Assembly: GCF_000765695.2 (NCBI RefSeq)
Contig: NZ_JRPB02000006.1
Coordinates: forward strand, 1 to 64,000
DNA from: Helicobacter sp. MIT 11-5569
GTDB taxonomy: Bacteria > Campylobacterota > Campylobacteria > Campylobacterales > Helicobacteraceae
Length of the DNA stretch: 64,000 nucleotides
Direction: 5' to 3'
In this document: positions 21,145 through 29,965 of the stretch, in pieces
How the letters are laid out: the number at the start of each line of letters is the position of its first letter
How positions within the stretch are numbered: position 1 is the first letter of the stretch
Translations under genes and position numbers: made by a program
Notes under the pieces: generated by a model
What the model saw: only the letters and a program-made list of their open reading frames with translations
What the model was told of the DNA's origin: nothing
Database searches by the model: none

Positions 21145-21999
21145 TTATTCTGCTGTGAATTCTGTGCCAATTCCTGTGCTTGTGAAAAGCTCCAAAAGTA
21201 GAGAATGTGGAATCCTGCCATCAATAATATGCGCTTTTTCTACGCCATTTCTCACACAATCCAAACATGCTTCAACTTTTGGAATCATTCCACCATGAAT
21301 TGTATTATTTTGATAGAGAGCTTGTGTTTGTATTAGATTTAGAGATTCTATAATATTTCCTTCTTTGTCTAAAACACCTTTTGTATCCGTTAGAAAAATC
21401 GCCCTTTTTGCGTTTATGGCAACCGCAATTGCACTTGCAGCAGAATCTGCATTAATATTAAATCCCGGATGTCCTGCTTCATCACCACAAGCAATAGGGG
21501 CGATAACTGGGACTAAGTTTTGTTCTAACAAATCATTAATAACTGCACCATTTGTTTCTATGATTTCTCCGGTGTAACCATACTTCCCATTATCTTTTGG
21601 AATCGCTTGAAAAAGTGAAGCATCTTTGCCGCTAATTCCGAGCGCATTGACTCCATGAAAGTTTAAAAATGCAGTGATTTCTTTGTTAATCTCACCACTT
21701 AACACCATTTCTACAATCTTTAGCGCATCAATACTTGTAACGCGTAGCCCATCTACAAATTCACTTTTAATTTTTAGGGCGTCCAAAAGCGTATTAATGC
21801 GCTTTCCCCCACCATGGACAATGATAGGCTTAATGCCTAGCATATATAGCATAACAATATCAATAGCAAATTGTTCTTTAAGTTCTGGGTTGATTTGTGC
21901 TGCTCCACCGTATTTGATTACAATTTTAGAACCACGAAAAAATCGGATATAAGGGAGTGCGTCAAGAAGAATTGAAACGATTTTAGATGGATTACGCAT
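21145..21999 (-). CDS. argB: Acetylglutamate kinase
   Basis: Phosphorylates N-acetylglutamate, the second step of arginine synthesis. The protein has the amino-acid-kinase motifs IKYGGAA near the N terminus, PIIVHGGGKRIN, and NADSAASAIAVAINAKRAIF for nucleotide binding. The start at 21999 (MRNPSKIVSILLDALPYI) is used, because a longer frame would add residues unlike the family and run into the divergent neighbour. It is 284 residues, a normal length. argG lies elsewhere in the window at 32038. Confidence 0.94.
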   Translation of the reverse strand: MRNPSKIVSILLDALPYIRFFRGSKIVIKYGGAAQINPELKEQFAIDIVMLYMLGIKPIIVHGGGKRINTLLDALKIKSEFVDGLRVTSIDALKIVEMVLSGEINKEITAFLNFHGVNALGISGKDASLFQAIPKDNGKYGYTGEIIETNGAVINDLLEQNLVPVIAPIACGDEAGHPGFNINADSAASAIAVAINAKRAIFLTDTKGVLDKEGNIIESLNLIQTQALYQNNTIHGGMIPKVEACLDCVRNGVEKAHIIDGRIPHSLLLELFTSTGIGTEFTAE

Positions 22000-22051
22000 T
22001 TTGTCTCTTTTTTGGTAAAATGGATTGAAATTATAACCAAAAGGGACGCAA

Positions 22052-22999
22052 ATGCAAAAAATCGTATTTTTAGATGGATTAAGTTTAGGCAAGAATACTT
22101 TAAAAGAGCAACTAGAAGCTTATAAGGAACGCTTTGCATACACAGAATTTGATATTACTCCTCCAAATTTAGTGCTTGAGCGCACAAAGGGTGCAACAAT
22201 CATACTAACGAATAAAGTTGTGTTAAATAGGGAGATTTTAGAGACTTTAAAAGGGACTTTAAAACTTATATGTATTACTGCAACAGGAATGAATAATGTA
22301 GATTTAGAAGCTGCTAGCGAGTTTGGGATTATTGTTAAAAATGTCGCAGGATATTCTACCCAAAGTGTCGCGCAACATACGCTAATGCTAGCTTTGGCAT
22401 TGAGCGCAAAACTTCCCTTTTATGATACGTATTGTAAAAGTGGGGAGTATGCAAAAAATCCTTTATTTACAAATCTTTCTTATCCTTTGCATTTAATTGA
22501 TGGGAAAAAATGGGGAATTATTGGTTTAGGAAGCATTGGAAAAACTGTTGCTAAGCTTGCAAGTGCATTTGGAGCAGAAGTGAGTTATTATTCCACAAGT
22601 GGCAAAAATACTAATGCAGAATATCCACATAAGAGTTTGGAGGTTTTGTTGCAAGAATCGCAAATTGTATCTATCCACGCTCCACTAAACCCACAAACAC
22701 AAGATTTATTAAATGCAAAGAATTTATATCTTTTAAAAGATGGAGCGATTTTAATTAATGTCGGGCGTGGAGGAATTGTCAATGAAGAAGACTTAGCGCA
22801 AGAACTTAAAAAGCGTGAAATTTATGCAGGATTTGATGTATTTGTAAAAGAACCAATGGTGCAAAATCACCCCTTTTTAGATTCAAAACTTGTTAATAAG
22901 CTTCTTTTAACGCCACATAATGCGTGGGGCTATGAAGAGAGCAAAGAAGTTTTAATTCAAGGAATCTTAAAGAATATCAAAGAATTTGTAGAGGGTTAA
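22052..22999 (+). CDS. D-2-hydroxyacid dehydrogenase
   Basis: An NAD-dependent dehydrogenase of the D-isomer 2-hydroxyacid family, acting on hydroxypyruvate, glycerate or a related acid. The 315-residue protein has the nucleotide-binding motif GIIGLGSIGKTVAKLA near residue 153. The catalytic Arg is in CITATG-like context near residue 75 or in the INVGRGGIVNEEDL segment, the Glu in the FDVFVKEP segment and the His in LLTPHNAWGY. It diverges from argB across a 52-base gap. The exact substrate is unknown. Confidence 0.88.
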   Translation: MQKIVFLDGLSLGKNTLKEQLEAYKERFAYTEFDITPPNLVLERTKGATIILTNKVVLNREILETLKGTLKLICITATGMNNVDLEAASEFGIIVKNVAGYSTQSVAQHTLMLALALSAKLPFYDTYCKSGEYAKNPLFTNLSYPLHLIDGKKWGIIGLGSIGKTVAKLASAFGAEVSYYSTSGKNTNAEYPHKSLEVLLQESQIVSIHAPLNPQTQDLLNAKNLYLLKDGAILINVGRGGIVNEEDLAQELKKREIYAGFDVFVKEPMVQNHPFLDSKLVNKLLLTPHNAWGYEESKEVLIQGILKNIKEFVEG

Positions 23000-23007
23000 T
23001 AACACAT

Positions 23008-23036
23008 TAAATTTAGCTTTAGTTTAGCTAAATTTA
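23008..23036 (+). terminator. Hairpin between the dehydrogenase and rpsB
   Basis: TAAATTTAGC at 23008-23017 pairs perfectly with GCTAAATTTA at 23027-23036 around a 9-base loop, 9 bases past the dehydrogenase stop. It is AT-rich and has no T run, so it is a weak terminator candidate. Confidence 0.5.
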
Positions 23037-23049
23037 AAAGAACTTTCAG

Positions 23050-23055
23050 TATAAT
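23050..23055 (+). promoter_or_regulatory. -10 box of the rpsB operon
   Basis: TATAAT about 104 bases upstream of rpsB, which predicts a leader of roughly 95 bases. It would serve rpsB-tsf and probably lolD-like-fliR downstream. Confidence 0.6.
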
Positions 23056-23082
23056 CATCGTCTTTTATTTTATCAACTCACA

Positions 23083-23125
23083 CACGCTAATCCTAGTTAG
23101 GTTGCGCATTGCGTTAAGGAGCGTG
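23083..23125 (+). promoter_or_regulatory. Structured leader of rpsB
   Basis: CACGCT at 23083-23088 pairs with AGCGTG at 23120-23125, enclosing CCTA/TAGG and CGC/GCG elements. It is the most GC-rich part of an otherwise AT-rich leader. In other bacteria S2 represses rpsB-tsf through its leader. Whether this is such a site is inference. Confidence 0.45.
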
Positions 23126-23158
23126 GAGGGAAAACCAAAACACATTTAGGAGAAAATT

Positions 23159-23950
23159 ATGGTAACAATGAAAGACCTTTTAGAATGTGGTGTGCATTTT
23201 GGACACCAAACAAGACGCTGGAATCCAAAAATGAAAAAATACATTTTTGGCGTGAGAAAAAATATTCATATTATTGATTTGCAAAAAACTTTGCGTTATT
23301 TTCGCTATACATATAATATTGTGCGTGATGCGGCAGCAGAGGGCAAAACAATTATGTTTGTAGGGACAAAAAAGCAAGCAAGTGAAACGCTTAAGCAATA
23401 TGCAGAAAGCGTGCAAGCACCTTATGTAAATTATCGCTGGCTTGGTGGAATGCTAACAAACTTTTCAACAATCAAAAAATCTATCCGTAAATTAGAAATT
23501 ATCGAAGAAATGGAATCTAGTGGGCAAATTGATTTGCTTACCAAAAAAGAAAAATTAATGATTTTGCGCAAAAAAGAGAAATTAACGCAATATTTAGGCG
23601 GCGTAAGACATCTTAAAAAAGCTCCAGATATGATTTTTGTGATTGACGCAGCAAAAGAAAAAATTGCTGTTGCAGAAGCTAGAAGACTTGGAATCCCTGT
23701 TGTTGCACCATTAGATACAAACTGCGATCCTGATGTTGTGGATTATCCAATTCCGGGAAATGACGATGCGATTCGTTCTATCCAACTTTTCTGCAAAGAA
23801 ATGGCAGAAGCAATTATTGAAGGGCGCGCAATTGCTGGTGGTGAAGCAATACCACAAGAAGCAGTTCCAGCAAGTGAAGAAGAAAAGCAAGAAGTGATTG
23901 AAGAAGCAATGCGTGAAGAAGATTTCACAAAAGAAGCAGAAGCAGAATAA
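23159..23950 (+). CDS. rpsB: 30S ribosomal protein S2
   Basis: S2 binds late to the small subunit and is needed for S1 binding. The 263-residue protein shows the S2 signatures: [20 protein letters not shown] near the N terminus, [15 protein letters not shown] and [21 protein letters not shown] Glu-rich tail ends the protein. TAGGAG precedes the ATG. It is followed 9 bases later by tsf, the near-universal order. Confidence 0.98.
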   Translation: MVTMKDLLECGVHFGHQTRRWNPKMKKYIFGVRKNIHIIDLQKTLRYFRYTYNIVRDAAAEGKTIMFVGTKKQASETLKQYAESVQAPYVNYRWLGGMLTNFSTIKKSIRKLEIIEEMESSGQIDLLTKKEKLMILRKKEKLTQYLGGVRHLKKAPDMIFVIDAAKEKIAVAEARRLGIPVVAPLDTNCDPDVVDYPIPGNDDAIRSIQLFCKEMAEAIIEGRAIAGGEAIPQEAVPASEEEKQEVIEEAMREEDFTKEAEAE

Positions 23951-23959
23951 GGAGAACTT

Positions 23960-25027
23960 ATGGCAGAGATTAGCGCACAATTAGTAAAACAGCTTCGCGA
24001 TAGAACTGGTGCAGGAATGATGGACTGCAAAAAAGCTCTTGTAGAAGTTAGCGGCGATTTAGAAAAAGCGATAGAATACCTAAGAGAAAAAGGCTTAAGC
24101 AAGGCTGCTAAAAAGGCAGATAGAATTGCAGCAGAAGGCGCAATTAGCATTAAGGTATCTAGTGATTTCAAAAAAGTAAGTATGGCAGAGATTAACTCTG
24201 AAACAGATTTTGTGGCAAAGAATGATGGTTTTAAAGAACTTAGCGCAAAAACTATTGCAATGGTGCAAGATTCTAATGTTTCAACAGCAGAAGAATTGCA
24301 TTCTTTAGAGCTTGATGGTGCAAAGTTTGAAGAATATCTAAAAACACAAATTGCAAAAATTGGTGAAAATATTGTTGTCCGAAGAATTGCAAAAGTAGAA
24401 GCACAAGGTAATGGAATCGTAAATGCGTATGTGCATTCAAATGGACGCGTAGGTGTTATCATTGCCCTTAAGTGCCAAAATGAAGCAAATGTGGCAAAGC
24501 TTCCTGATTTTACAAAAAATCTTTGTATGCACGCAGCAGCAATGAAGCCACAAGTCATTTCTTATCACTCTTTTGATGCAGATTTTGTAAATACTGAAAA
24601 AACTGCAATTATTGCAGAGCTTGAAAAAGAGAATGAAGAGCTAAAAAGACTTGGAAAGCCTTTGCATAAGATTCCGCAATATGTTAGTCAATTAGAATTA
24701 ACAGATGCGGTTTTAGCAAAACAAGAAGAAATTTTAAAAGCAGAACTTAAAGCACAAGGGAAGCCTGAAGCAATTTGGGACAAAATTATTCCCGGACAAA
24801 TTGAGCGTTTTAAAGCGGATTCTACGCTTTTAGACCAAAGATTAACATTGCTTGGGCAATTCTTTGTAATGGACGAAAAAAAGACAATCGCACAAGTTTT
24901 AGCAGACAAATCTAAAGAGCTAAACGATTCTATTGAAGTGGTAGAATATGTGCGTTTTGAGCTTGGTGAAGGCATTGAAAAACAAGCTTGTAATTTCGCA
25001 GATGAAGTTGCAGCACAACTTGGCTAA
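23960..25027 (+). CDS. tsf: Elongation factor Ts
   Basis: The nucleotide-exchange factor that recycles EF-Tu. The 355-residue protein begins with the UBA-like domain LVKQLRDRTGAGMMDCKKAL, then KKADRIAAEGAI and the core motif EINSETDFVAKND. It is somewhat longer than the E. coli protein (283 residues), as is usual in this phylum. It lies between rpsB and an ABC ATPase, 9 bases from each. Confidence 0.97.
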   Translation: MAEISAQLVKQLRDRTGAGMMDCKKALVEVSGDLEKAIEYLREKGLSKAAKKADRIAAEGAISIKVSSDFKKVSMAEINSETDFVAKNDGFKELSAKTIAMVQDSNVSTAEELHSLELDGAKFEEYLKTQIAKIGENIVVRRIAKVEAQGNGIVNAYVHSNGRVGVIIALKCQNEANVAKLPDFTKNLCMHAAAMKPQVISYHSFDADFVNTEKTAIIAELEKENEELKRLGKPLHKIPQYVSQLELTDAVLAKQEEILKAELKAQGKPEAIWDKIIPGQIERFKADSTLLDQRLTLLGQFFVMDEKKTIAQVLADKSKELNDSIEVVEYVRFELGEGIEKQACNFADEVAAQLG

Positions 25028-25036
25028 ATTTAGTCT

Positions 25037-25678
25037 ATGTTAGAAGCTAAGAATCTTTCTTTTGGCTATGAAGAACGACTAATTTTAGAAGATGTTTCTT
25101 TGGCTTTAAAAGCTGGAGAGACACTCTCTATTATGGGAGTTAGCGGAAGTGGCAAAAGCACTCTTTTGCATATACTCTCAAGCTTTTTAAAACCTCAAAA
25201 AGGTGAAGTTAGAATCTTTGGCGATGATATTTACGCGCTTTCTCCAAACAAACTCCTTTCCTTGCGGCGTAATTCTATCGGGATTATTTTTCAATCGCAT
25301 TATTTATTCTCTGGTTTTAGTGCGCAAGAAAACTTGGAAGTTGCAGCATTATTAAGTAAAGAAAAGATTGATGAAGAGATTTTAAGCTTGTTTGGAATCT
25401 TGGATATTTTGTCGCAAAATATTGGTGCGTTAAGTGGAGGACAACAGCAACGCTTATCTATTGCTAGAATCTTAACAAAGCGTCCAAAAATAATTTTTGC
25501 CGATGAACCTACTGGAAATTTAGATAGAGAAACCGCATTTAATGTAATGCAACTACTTTTTGATTATGTGGAATTGACACAATCTTTGCTTATTTTCGCA
25601 TCACATGACCCGATTTTAGCTAGAAAAGCAATGTATGCTTATAAACTTGAAGATACAACATTAAAAGTGATTGATTAG
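25037..25678 (+). CDS. ABC transporter ATP-binding protein, LolD-like
   Basis: An ATPase of the MacB/LolD/FtsE group. The 213-residue protein is one complete nucleotide-binding domain: Walker A GVSGSGKST near residue 35, Q loop IIFQSHYLF, signature LSGGQQQR and Walker B IIFADEPTGNLD, with the H loop in FASHDP. No permease is adjacent, so the partner (LolC/E, FtsX or MacB type) must be encoded elsewhere. The same position between tsf and fliR is, from memory, found in C. jejuni. Confidence 0.85.
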   Translation: MLEAKNLSFGYEERLILEDVSLALKAGETLSIMGVSGSGKSTLLHILSSFLKPQKGEVRIFGDDIYALSPNKLLSLRRNSIGIIFQSHYLFSGFSAQENLEVAALLSKEKIDEEILSLFGILDILSQNIGALSGGQQQRLSIARILTKRPKIIFADEPTGNLDRETAFNVMQLLFDYVELTQSLLIFASHDPILARKAMYAYKLEDTTLKVID

Positions 25679-25719
25679 GAAAAATAAGTAATGGAATTTG
25701 TCAATAAAGATTCTTTATA

Positions 25720-26499
25720 ATGGAACTTCTAGCTTACTTAACAGAAGGAAATGTTGCAAATTTTTTGCTTTTATTGTTGCGTTTTGCTGGAATCATTGCA
25801 TTTTTTCCTTTTTTTGAGAATCAACTTATTACTGCACAACTAAAGGGAGCATTGATTTTCTTTTTAACGATTTTTTTTATTCCAATGCTTGAAGTGATTC
25901 CGCCTGCTGATTGGACGATTTTACGTTTTATTGTAGCAGGACTTTCAGAAATTATGCTAGGATTCCTTGCGTCTGTCGCGTTGCAAATTGTATTTGGTAT
26001 GATTTCTTTTGGGGGAGAAATCATCTCTTTTGCAATGGGTTTAACAATTGCAAATGCTTATGACCCTGTAACTGGAGCTCAAAAACCTATTGTTGGGCAG
26101 CTTTTGACGCTTGTTGCATTGTTGATTATGTTAGGACTTGATTATCATCATCTCTTTTTTTATTTTGTAGGCGAGAGTGTAAAAGAGATTCCACTTGGTG
26201 GATTTATGTATGCGCAGAATTATATAGAGTATCTTGTAAAATCTTTTTCACATCTTTTTGTGATTGGGCTTACAATGTCTTTTCCTATTATCGCGTTGAT
26301 TTTATTGAGCGATATTATTTTTGGAATGATTATGAAAGCACATCCGCAATTTAACTTATTAGCTATTGGTTTTCCTGTTAAAATCGCTATTGCTTTTGCT
26401 GTGCTAATTGTAATTGTGCCTGCGATTATGTTGCATTTTAAAAGAGAATTTTTAAGTGCATTTGACGCATTAACACTTTTGTTCCAAAATAGTTTTTAA
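25720..26499 (+). CDS. fliR: Flagellar export protein FliR
   Basis: A component of the FliPQR export gate of the flagellar type III apparatus in the inner membrane. The 259-residue protein has about six hydrophobic segments, FliR-type loops (IPMLEVIPPADW, MGLTIANAYDPVTGAQ) and a hydrophobic C-terminal half with ALILLSDIIFGMIMKAHPQF, typical of the family. It is the last gene of the rpsB-led run and lies 41 bases after the ABC ATPase. Confidence 0.93.
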   Translation: MELLAYLTEGNVANFLLLLLRFAGIIAFFPFFENQLITAQLKGALIFFLTIFFIPMLEVIPPADWTILRFIVAGLSEIMLGFLASVALQIVFGMISFGGEIISFAMGLTIANAYDPVTGAQKPIVGQLLTLVALLIMLGLDYHHLFFYFVGESVKEIPLGGFMYAQNYIEYLVKSFSHLFVIGLTMSFPIIALILLSDIIFGMIMKAHPQFNLLAIGFPVKIAIAFAVLIVIVPAIMLHFKREFLSAFDALTLLFQNSF

Positions 26500-26543
26500 T
26501 TCATAAGGCAAGGTAAAAAATTGATTGTGCAAGTTTAAGATAC

Positions 26544-27125
26544 TTAAGAAAGAATAATCTTTCCTTTTTTTGTCTCAATTCTACCTTGTGCTTTTAGCTC
26601 TCTTATTGTGCGCGATAAGGATTCTGGGCTTGTGTTTAAGCGTTTTGCAATTTCGCGTTGTGTGAGCGTATTTAGACTTTGCGCATTGTCTTGTAAAAAT
26701 GCCATAAGTTTTTCTTTTAAACTTAGTGAAGATTCTGCAACCAATGCTTCTAGGATTCTGATTTTTTGACAAAGAGATGCAATAAGTTGCTGACAGAAAT
26801 TTGGATTTTCTACACATTGTTTTTGAAAAGTTTCAATATTAATTTCTAAAACTTCGCAATCTTGAGTGCAAACTGCGCTTGCAGGAAAAGCTTGTTTTAA
26901 AAGACTTGGCATCTCTGCTAAAAAATTTGGTGCGGTGATATAATGCAATGTTTTTTCTTTTGGGGCTATGTCTTTGGCTGGTTGTATAGATTTGTAGATT
27001 CTAACTTTTCCACTTAGTAGAACAAAAAGTTTTTTTGGAGTCTCTCCTTCAAAAAATAAAATTTCATCTTTGTTAAAAAACCTTTTATAGCCTATATTGT
27101 AAAGCAGTTTAAAATAATTTTCCAT
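26544..27125 (-). CDS. Crp/Fnr-family regulator, NssR-like
   Basis: A 193-residue transcription factor with an N-terminal cyclic-nucleotide-binding fold (FFEGETPKKLFVLLSGKVRIY) and a C-terminal winged helix. The recognition helix reads SPESLSRTIRELKAQG, and the E-x-x-S-R pattern is that of FNR-type proteins, which read TTGAT half sites. There is no N-terminal cysteine cluster, so it is not an iron-sulfur FNR. It diverges from a membrane protein and a Ctb-type globin gene. In C. jejuni the regulator NssR controls globins in response to nitrosative stress. The same role is inferred here. Confidence 0.75.
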   Translation of the reverse strand: MENYFKLLYNIGYKRFFNKDEILFFEGETPKKLFVLLSGKVRIYKSIQPAKDIAPKEKTLHYITAPNFLAEMPSLLKQAFPASAVCTQDCEVLEINIETFQKQCVENPNFCQQLIASLCQKIRILEALVAESSLSLKEKLMAFLQDNAQSLNTLTQREIAKRLNTSPESLSRTIRELKAQGRIETKKGKIILS

Positions 27126-27163
27126 AGTCTCTCCTTTGTGGTTTATCCATTTTATCTAAAATA

Positions 27164-27177
27164 TTAACAATTATCAA
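27164..27177. promoter_or_regulatory. Candidate NssR/Fnr-type operator
   Basis: TTAAC-AATT-ATCAA, read on the other strand as TTGAT-AATT-GTTAA. One half matches the FNR half site and the other matches the NssR half site reported for C. jejuni (TTAAC-N4-GTTAA). It lies in the middle of the 108-base gap between the divergent regulator and the membrane protein-globin genes. Confidence 0.55.
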
Positions 27178-27233
27178 CTTTTAAATGCAAAAGTTTAGGT
27201 AATATTGCAAAATTTTTATTTTAAGGTTTAAAA

Positions 27234-27668
27234 ATGGAATCTTTTTACCCTTATTTTTTATTGTTGCATTTAATCTGTGCAATAGTTTTTTTGGGTTATA
27301 TTTTTTGTGATGTAGTATTTTTGAGTTTGGTGCGCAAAAAGTTAGGTGATGAGATTGCCAATAAAGTTTCAAGTGTGATTAGCACAAGAAGTAAGTTTAT
27401 GCCTTTGTGCTTTTTGATTCTGCTGTTAAGTGGCGGAGCAATGCTGTCTCAATACATTAATTCTGAAATTGGATTTTTTAATACACAATTGCAACAATTT
27501 TTGGTTATTAAGACGGCTTTGGCACTTATAATTGCAGGAATGATTGTTGTGTCTTTGACATACTTTTATGAGCTTAAAAAGCCAAGCCCTTTAAGAAAAA
27601 TTATACACCCTATTGCATTAGTGCTTGGAATTTTTATTACTATGTTGGCAAAATTAGCTTTTTATTAA
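27234..27668 (+). CDS. Four-helix integral membrane protein, CopD-like
   Basis: A 144-residue protein with four predicted membrane helices, not firmly assigned. Helix one carries a His in a hydrophobic setting (YFLLLHLICAIVFLGYIF), and a second His lies before helix four (KIIHPIALVLGI). Together these could bind haem or copper, as in CopD or HemJ-like proteins. It is followed 10 bases later by the globin gene and shares its candidate operator, so a role in globin haem supply or NO tolerance is a reasonable but unproven inference. Confidence 0.55.
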   Translation: MESFYPYFLLLHLICAIVFLGYIFCDVVFLSLVRKKLGDEIANKVSSVISTRSKFMPLCFLILLLSGGAMLSQYINSEIGFFNTQLQQFLVIKTALALIIAGMIVVSLTYFYELKKPSPLRKIIHPIALVLGIFITMLAKLAFY

Positions 27669-27678
27669 AGGAGAGAAA

Positions 27679-28065
27679 ATGCAAAAATATGATGTAATTT
27701 GTAAAGAAAGCATAGATATTTTGATGGATATTTTTTATGCAAAGATTCGTGTAGATAAAAATGGTGTTGGAGAGATTTTTAATAATGCTGTTGGCGAAAG
27801 CGATGAAGCATGGGAGTATCATAAGCGCAAAATTTCTAATTTTTGGCGAGGAATGCTGCTTGGAGAAGGGGATTATGCAGGAGCTCCTTTAAAGGCACAT
27901 TTGGATTTACCTGCATTTCCTAGAGAATATTTTAAGATTTGGTTAGATTTATTTGATGAAAGTTTAAAGAAAGTTTTTAATGATGAAATTGCTTGTGAGA
28001 TTTTGCAACGCGCGCAAATGATAGCGCAGCGATTCCAATTTATGCTTTATGAAAATAAACATTAA
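27679..28065 (+). CDS. ctb: Group III truncated haemoglobin (Ctb type)
   Basis: A small haem protein that in C. jejuni is induced by nitric oxide and affects oxygen or NO handling. The 128-residue protein keeps the key residues of Ctb: Tyr20 (B10, in DIFYAKI), His48 (E7, in EYHKRKI), proximal His74 (F8, in LKAHLDLP) and Trp89 (G8, in FKIWLDLF). The FWRGMLLGEGDY block is characteristic. AAAGGAGAG lies before the ATG. H. pylori has no such globin as far as I recall, so this is a useful difference. Confidence 0.92.
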   Translation: MQKYDVICKESIDILMDIFYAKIRVDKNGVGEIFNNAVGESDEAWEYHKRKISNFWRGMLLGEGDYAGAPLKAHLDLPAFPREYFKIWLDLFDESLKKVFNDEIACEILQRAQMIAQRFQFMLYENKH

Positions 28066-28790
28066 AGACGCGGAAGCCAAAAAGGGATATTGTTTTGTTC
28101 TTGCAAAACACTTGTAGAATTCCCATGTCCTGGGAAAACAAGCATATCTTCTTGCAGGTTTAAAAACTTTTCTAAGCTTGCTTTCATTGCGCTATTAGAA
28201 GAATAAGGAAAATCACTTCTGCCAATGGAGCGATGAAAGATAAAATCTCCGCTAAACATTACTTTATTTTCTTTTGATTGTGCGCTTTTAGAGTTTTTAT
28301 GGCTCACAATAACAACGCTGCAACCCGGAGTGTGTCCGGGATAGCAAATAAATGTGATAATAAAATCCCCATAGGCGAAATCATTTTTGCGTTCCAGATT
28401 ATTTGTATTGGAAGTTTTTTCACAAATCTCATCTTTTTCTTTTGCCCCAACTAAAAGTGTAGGAGTAGAGTTTGGTAGCCCTGTGCTAAAACAATCTTGC
28501 ACCAACATAAAAGCATCTTCATAGGGGCACAACAAAGGAATATCTGTAAAATGTTTTGATAATTCCGCATTGCTCCACACATGGTCGAAATGTCCATGTG
28601 TGTTTAAAATTGCAAGTGGAATCGCATTTGCATTTTGAAGGCTGTCAATTACCCATGTGCTTGCCCCAATGCCCGGGTCAATGATTAAGGCTTCTTTTTT
28701 GTTTTTATCAAAGACTAAATAACAATTTGTTTGGTATTCTCCAAAAGGCTCACATAGCACATTAAAAAATTCATTGTCAAAAACTTGCAT
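28062..28790 (-). CDS. MBL-fold metallohydrolase, glyoxalase II-like
   Basis: A 242-residue metallo-beta-lactamase-fold hydrolase. The metal motif reads NTHGHFDHVW near residue 64. Further ligands are in YPGHTPGCSVV, FSGDFIFHRSIGRSD and VFPGHGNSTS near the C terminus. This set is that of glyoxalase II-like proteins and the related YcbL. The substrate is a thioester or persulfide in known members. It converges on the globin gene, overlapping its stop by 4 bases. Confidence 0.85.
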   Translation of the reverse strand: MQVFDNEFFNVLCEPFGEYQTNCYLVFDKNKKEALIIDPGIGASTWVIDSLQNANAIPLAILNTHGHFDHVWSNAELSKHFTDIPLLCPYEDAFMLVQDCFSTGLPNSTPTLLVGAKEKDEICEKTSNTNNLERKNDFAYGDFIITFICYPGHTPGCSVVIVSHKNSKSAQSKENKVMFSGDFIFHRSIGRSDFPYSSNSAMKASLEKFLNLQEDMLVFPGHGNSTSVLQEQNNIPFWLPRL

Positions 28791-28867
28791 AAAAATTCCT
28801 TTTTATTTTCAAAATCTTTGCAAATCTTAACGTAAAATCGCTAAAATAATACAAAAAAGGTAAAAAT

Positions 28868-29962
28868 ATGGACTTTGTAACTCAACGCTTTTATCCAGTG
28901 AATCCAGACTTTAGAAATCCTTTTGGCAGAGATAGGGACCGCATTATTCATAGTTCGTATTTTAGACGTTTAGAGTATAAAACACAAGTGTTTTTAAACC
29001 ATAGTGGAGATTATTTTCGCACGCGTTTAACGCATTCTCTGGAAGTGAGTCAAATTGCGCGCACTTTGGCGACAAATTTAGGTTTAAATGCAGATTTAGC
29101 AGAAGCAATCGCATTGGCACATGATTTAGGACATACACCTTTTGGGCATGCAGGAGGTGATGAGTTGGATAAGGTTATGCGTAAATATGGATATAGCAAT
29201 GGATTTGAACATAATTTTCAATCTTTTCGCGTGGTTACAAAGCTAGAAAAACGTTATAAAGATTTTGAAGGATTGAATCTTACATTTGCGACATTAGAAG
29301 GGATTTTAAAACATTCTTATCCCTATGAAAAGCCTTTTTTGAGCGCAAATCTAAAAACAACTTTTAAACCAGAATTTCATCCAAGTTTAGAAGCGATTCT
29401 TGTAGATTTATCTGATGAAATTGCTTATCTTAGCCACGATATTGATGATGGGATTAAATATGGATTGATTAATTTTGATTTGCTAAGGGATAGTGAATTG
29501 GTGAATACTGCAATGATTTATGTGGAGGAAGTAGAAAAAATAAATCGTGAGGATTCCATTTTTAAACATCGCTTTACTTCGCGTTTGATTTCTACTCTTG
29601 TTTATGATATTTTAGAAAACAATGCAGTTTTTAATCAAGAGATTCCACAATGTTTTAAATATAGTGCTAATGAGCCTTTGCCACTAACGCATACAAAGAA
29701 AATGGAAAAAGAAATTAAAACGTTAAAAAAGATTCTATTTAAACATCTTTATTATCATGAAGAAATTGCTAGAAAAATGTTTATGGGAAAACGTTGTGTG
29801 CGCAAGCTCTATGAGTGCTTTAATGATGAGATTCGTTTGTTGCCAAAGGATTTACAAGAGCGTATTCAGAGAGGAGAGAAAATTCATCGTGTTTGCGCAG
29901 ATTATATCGCTTCCATGACAGATAGATATGCTATTGCTTTGTATAAAGAGCTTGGGTTTTAA
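28868..29962 (+). CDS. dgt: dGTP triphosphohydrolase-like HD protein
   Basis: Removes triphosphate from dGTP or other dNTPs and so affects nucleotide pools. The 364-residue protein has the HD-domain ligands in order: TRLTHSLEVSQIAR (His), ALAHDLGHTPFGHAGGDEL (His-Asp and more) and LSDEIAYLSHDIDDG (Asp). The N-terminal RDRDRIIHSSYFRRLEYKT is the family signature. Length fits the shorter Dgt-like branch. It diverges from the MBL-fold gene. Confidence 0.9.
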   Translation: MDFVTQRFYPVNPDFRNPFGRDRDRIIHSSYFRRLEYKTQVFLNHSGDYFRTRLTHSLEVSQIARTLATNLGLNADLAEAIALAHDLGHTPFGHAGGDELDKVMRKYGYSNGFEHNFQSFRVVTKLEKRYKDFEGLNLTFATLEGILKHSYPYEKPFLSANLKTTFKPEFHPSLEAILVDLSDEIAYLSHDIDDGIKYGLINFDLLRDSELVNTAMIYVEEVEKINREDSIFKHRFTSRLISTLVYDILENNAVFNQEIPQCFKYSANEPLPLTHTKKMEKEIKTLKKILFKHLYYHEEIARKMFMGKRCVRKLYECFNDEIRLLPKDLQERIQRGEKIHRVCADYIASMTDRYAIALYKELGF

Positions 29963-29965
29963 GCA

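Noticed and set aside
22000-22092. Longer argB with 31 extra N-terminal residues
   Set aside because: The extension overlaps the divergent dehydrogenase and is unlike the family. The ATG at 21999 gives a normal protein.
23743-24558. Minus-strand frame of 271 codons opposite rpsB and tsf
   Set aside because: It is the antisense of two highly conserved genes, with Ser-rich and Ala-rich composition produced by their codon use.
26544-27125. Oxygen-sensing FNR
   Set aside because: The N-terminal cysteine cluster that holds the iron-sulfur centre is missing.
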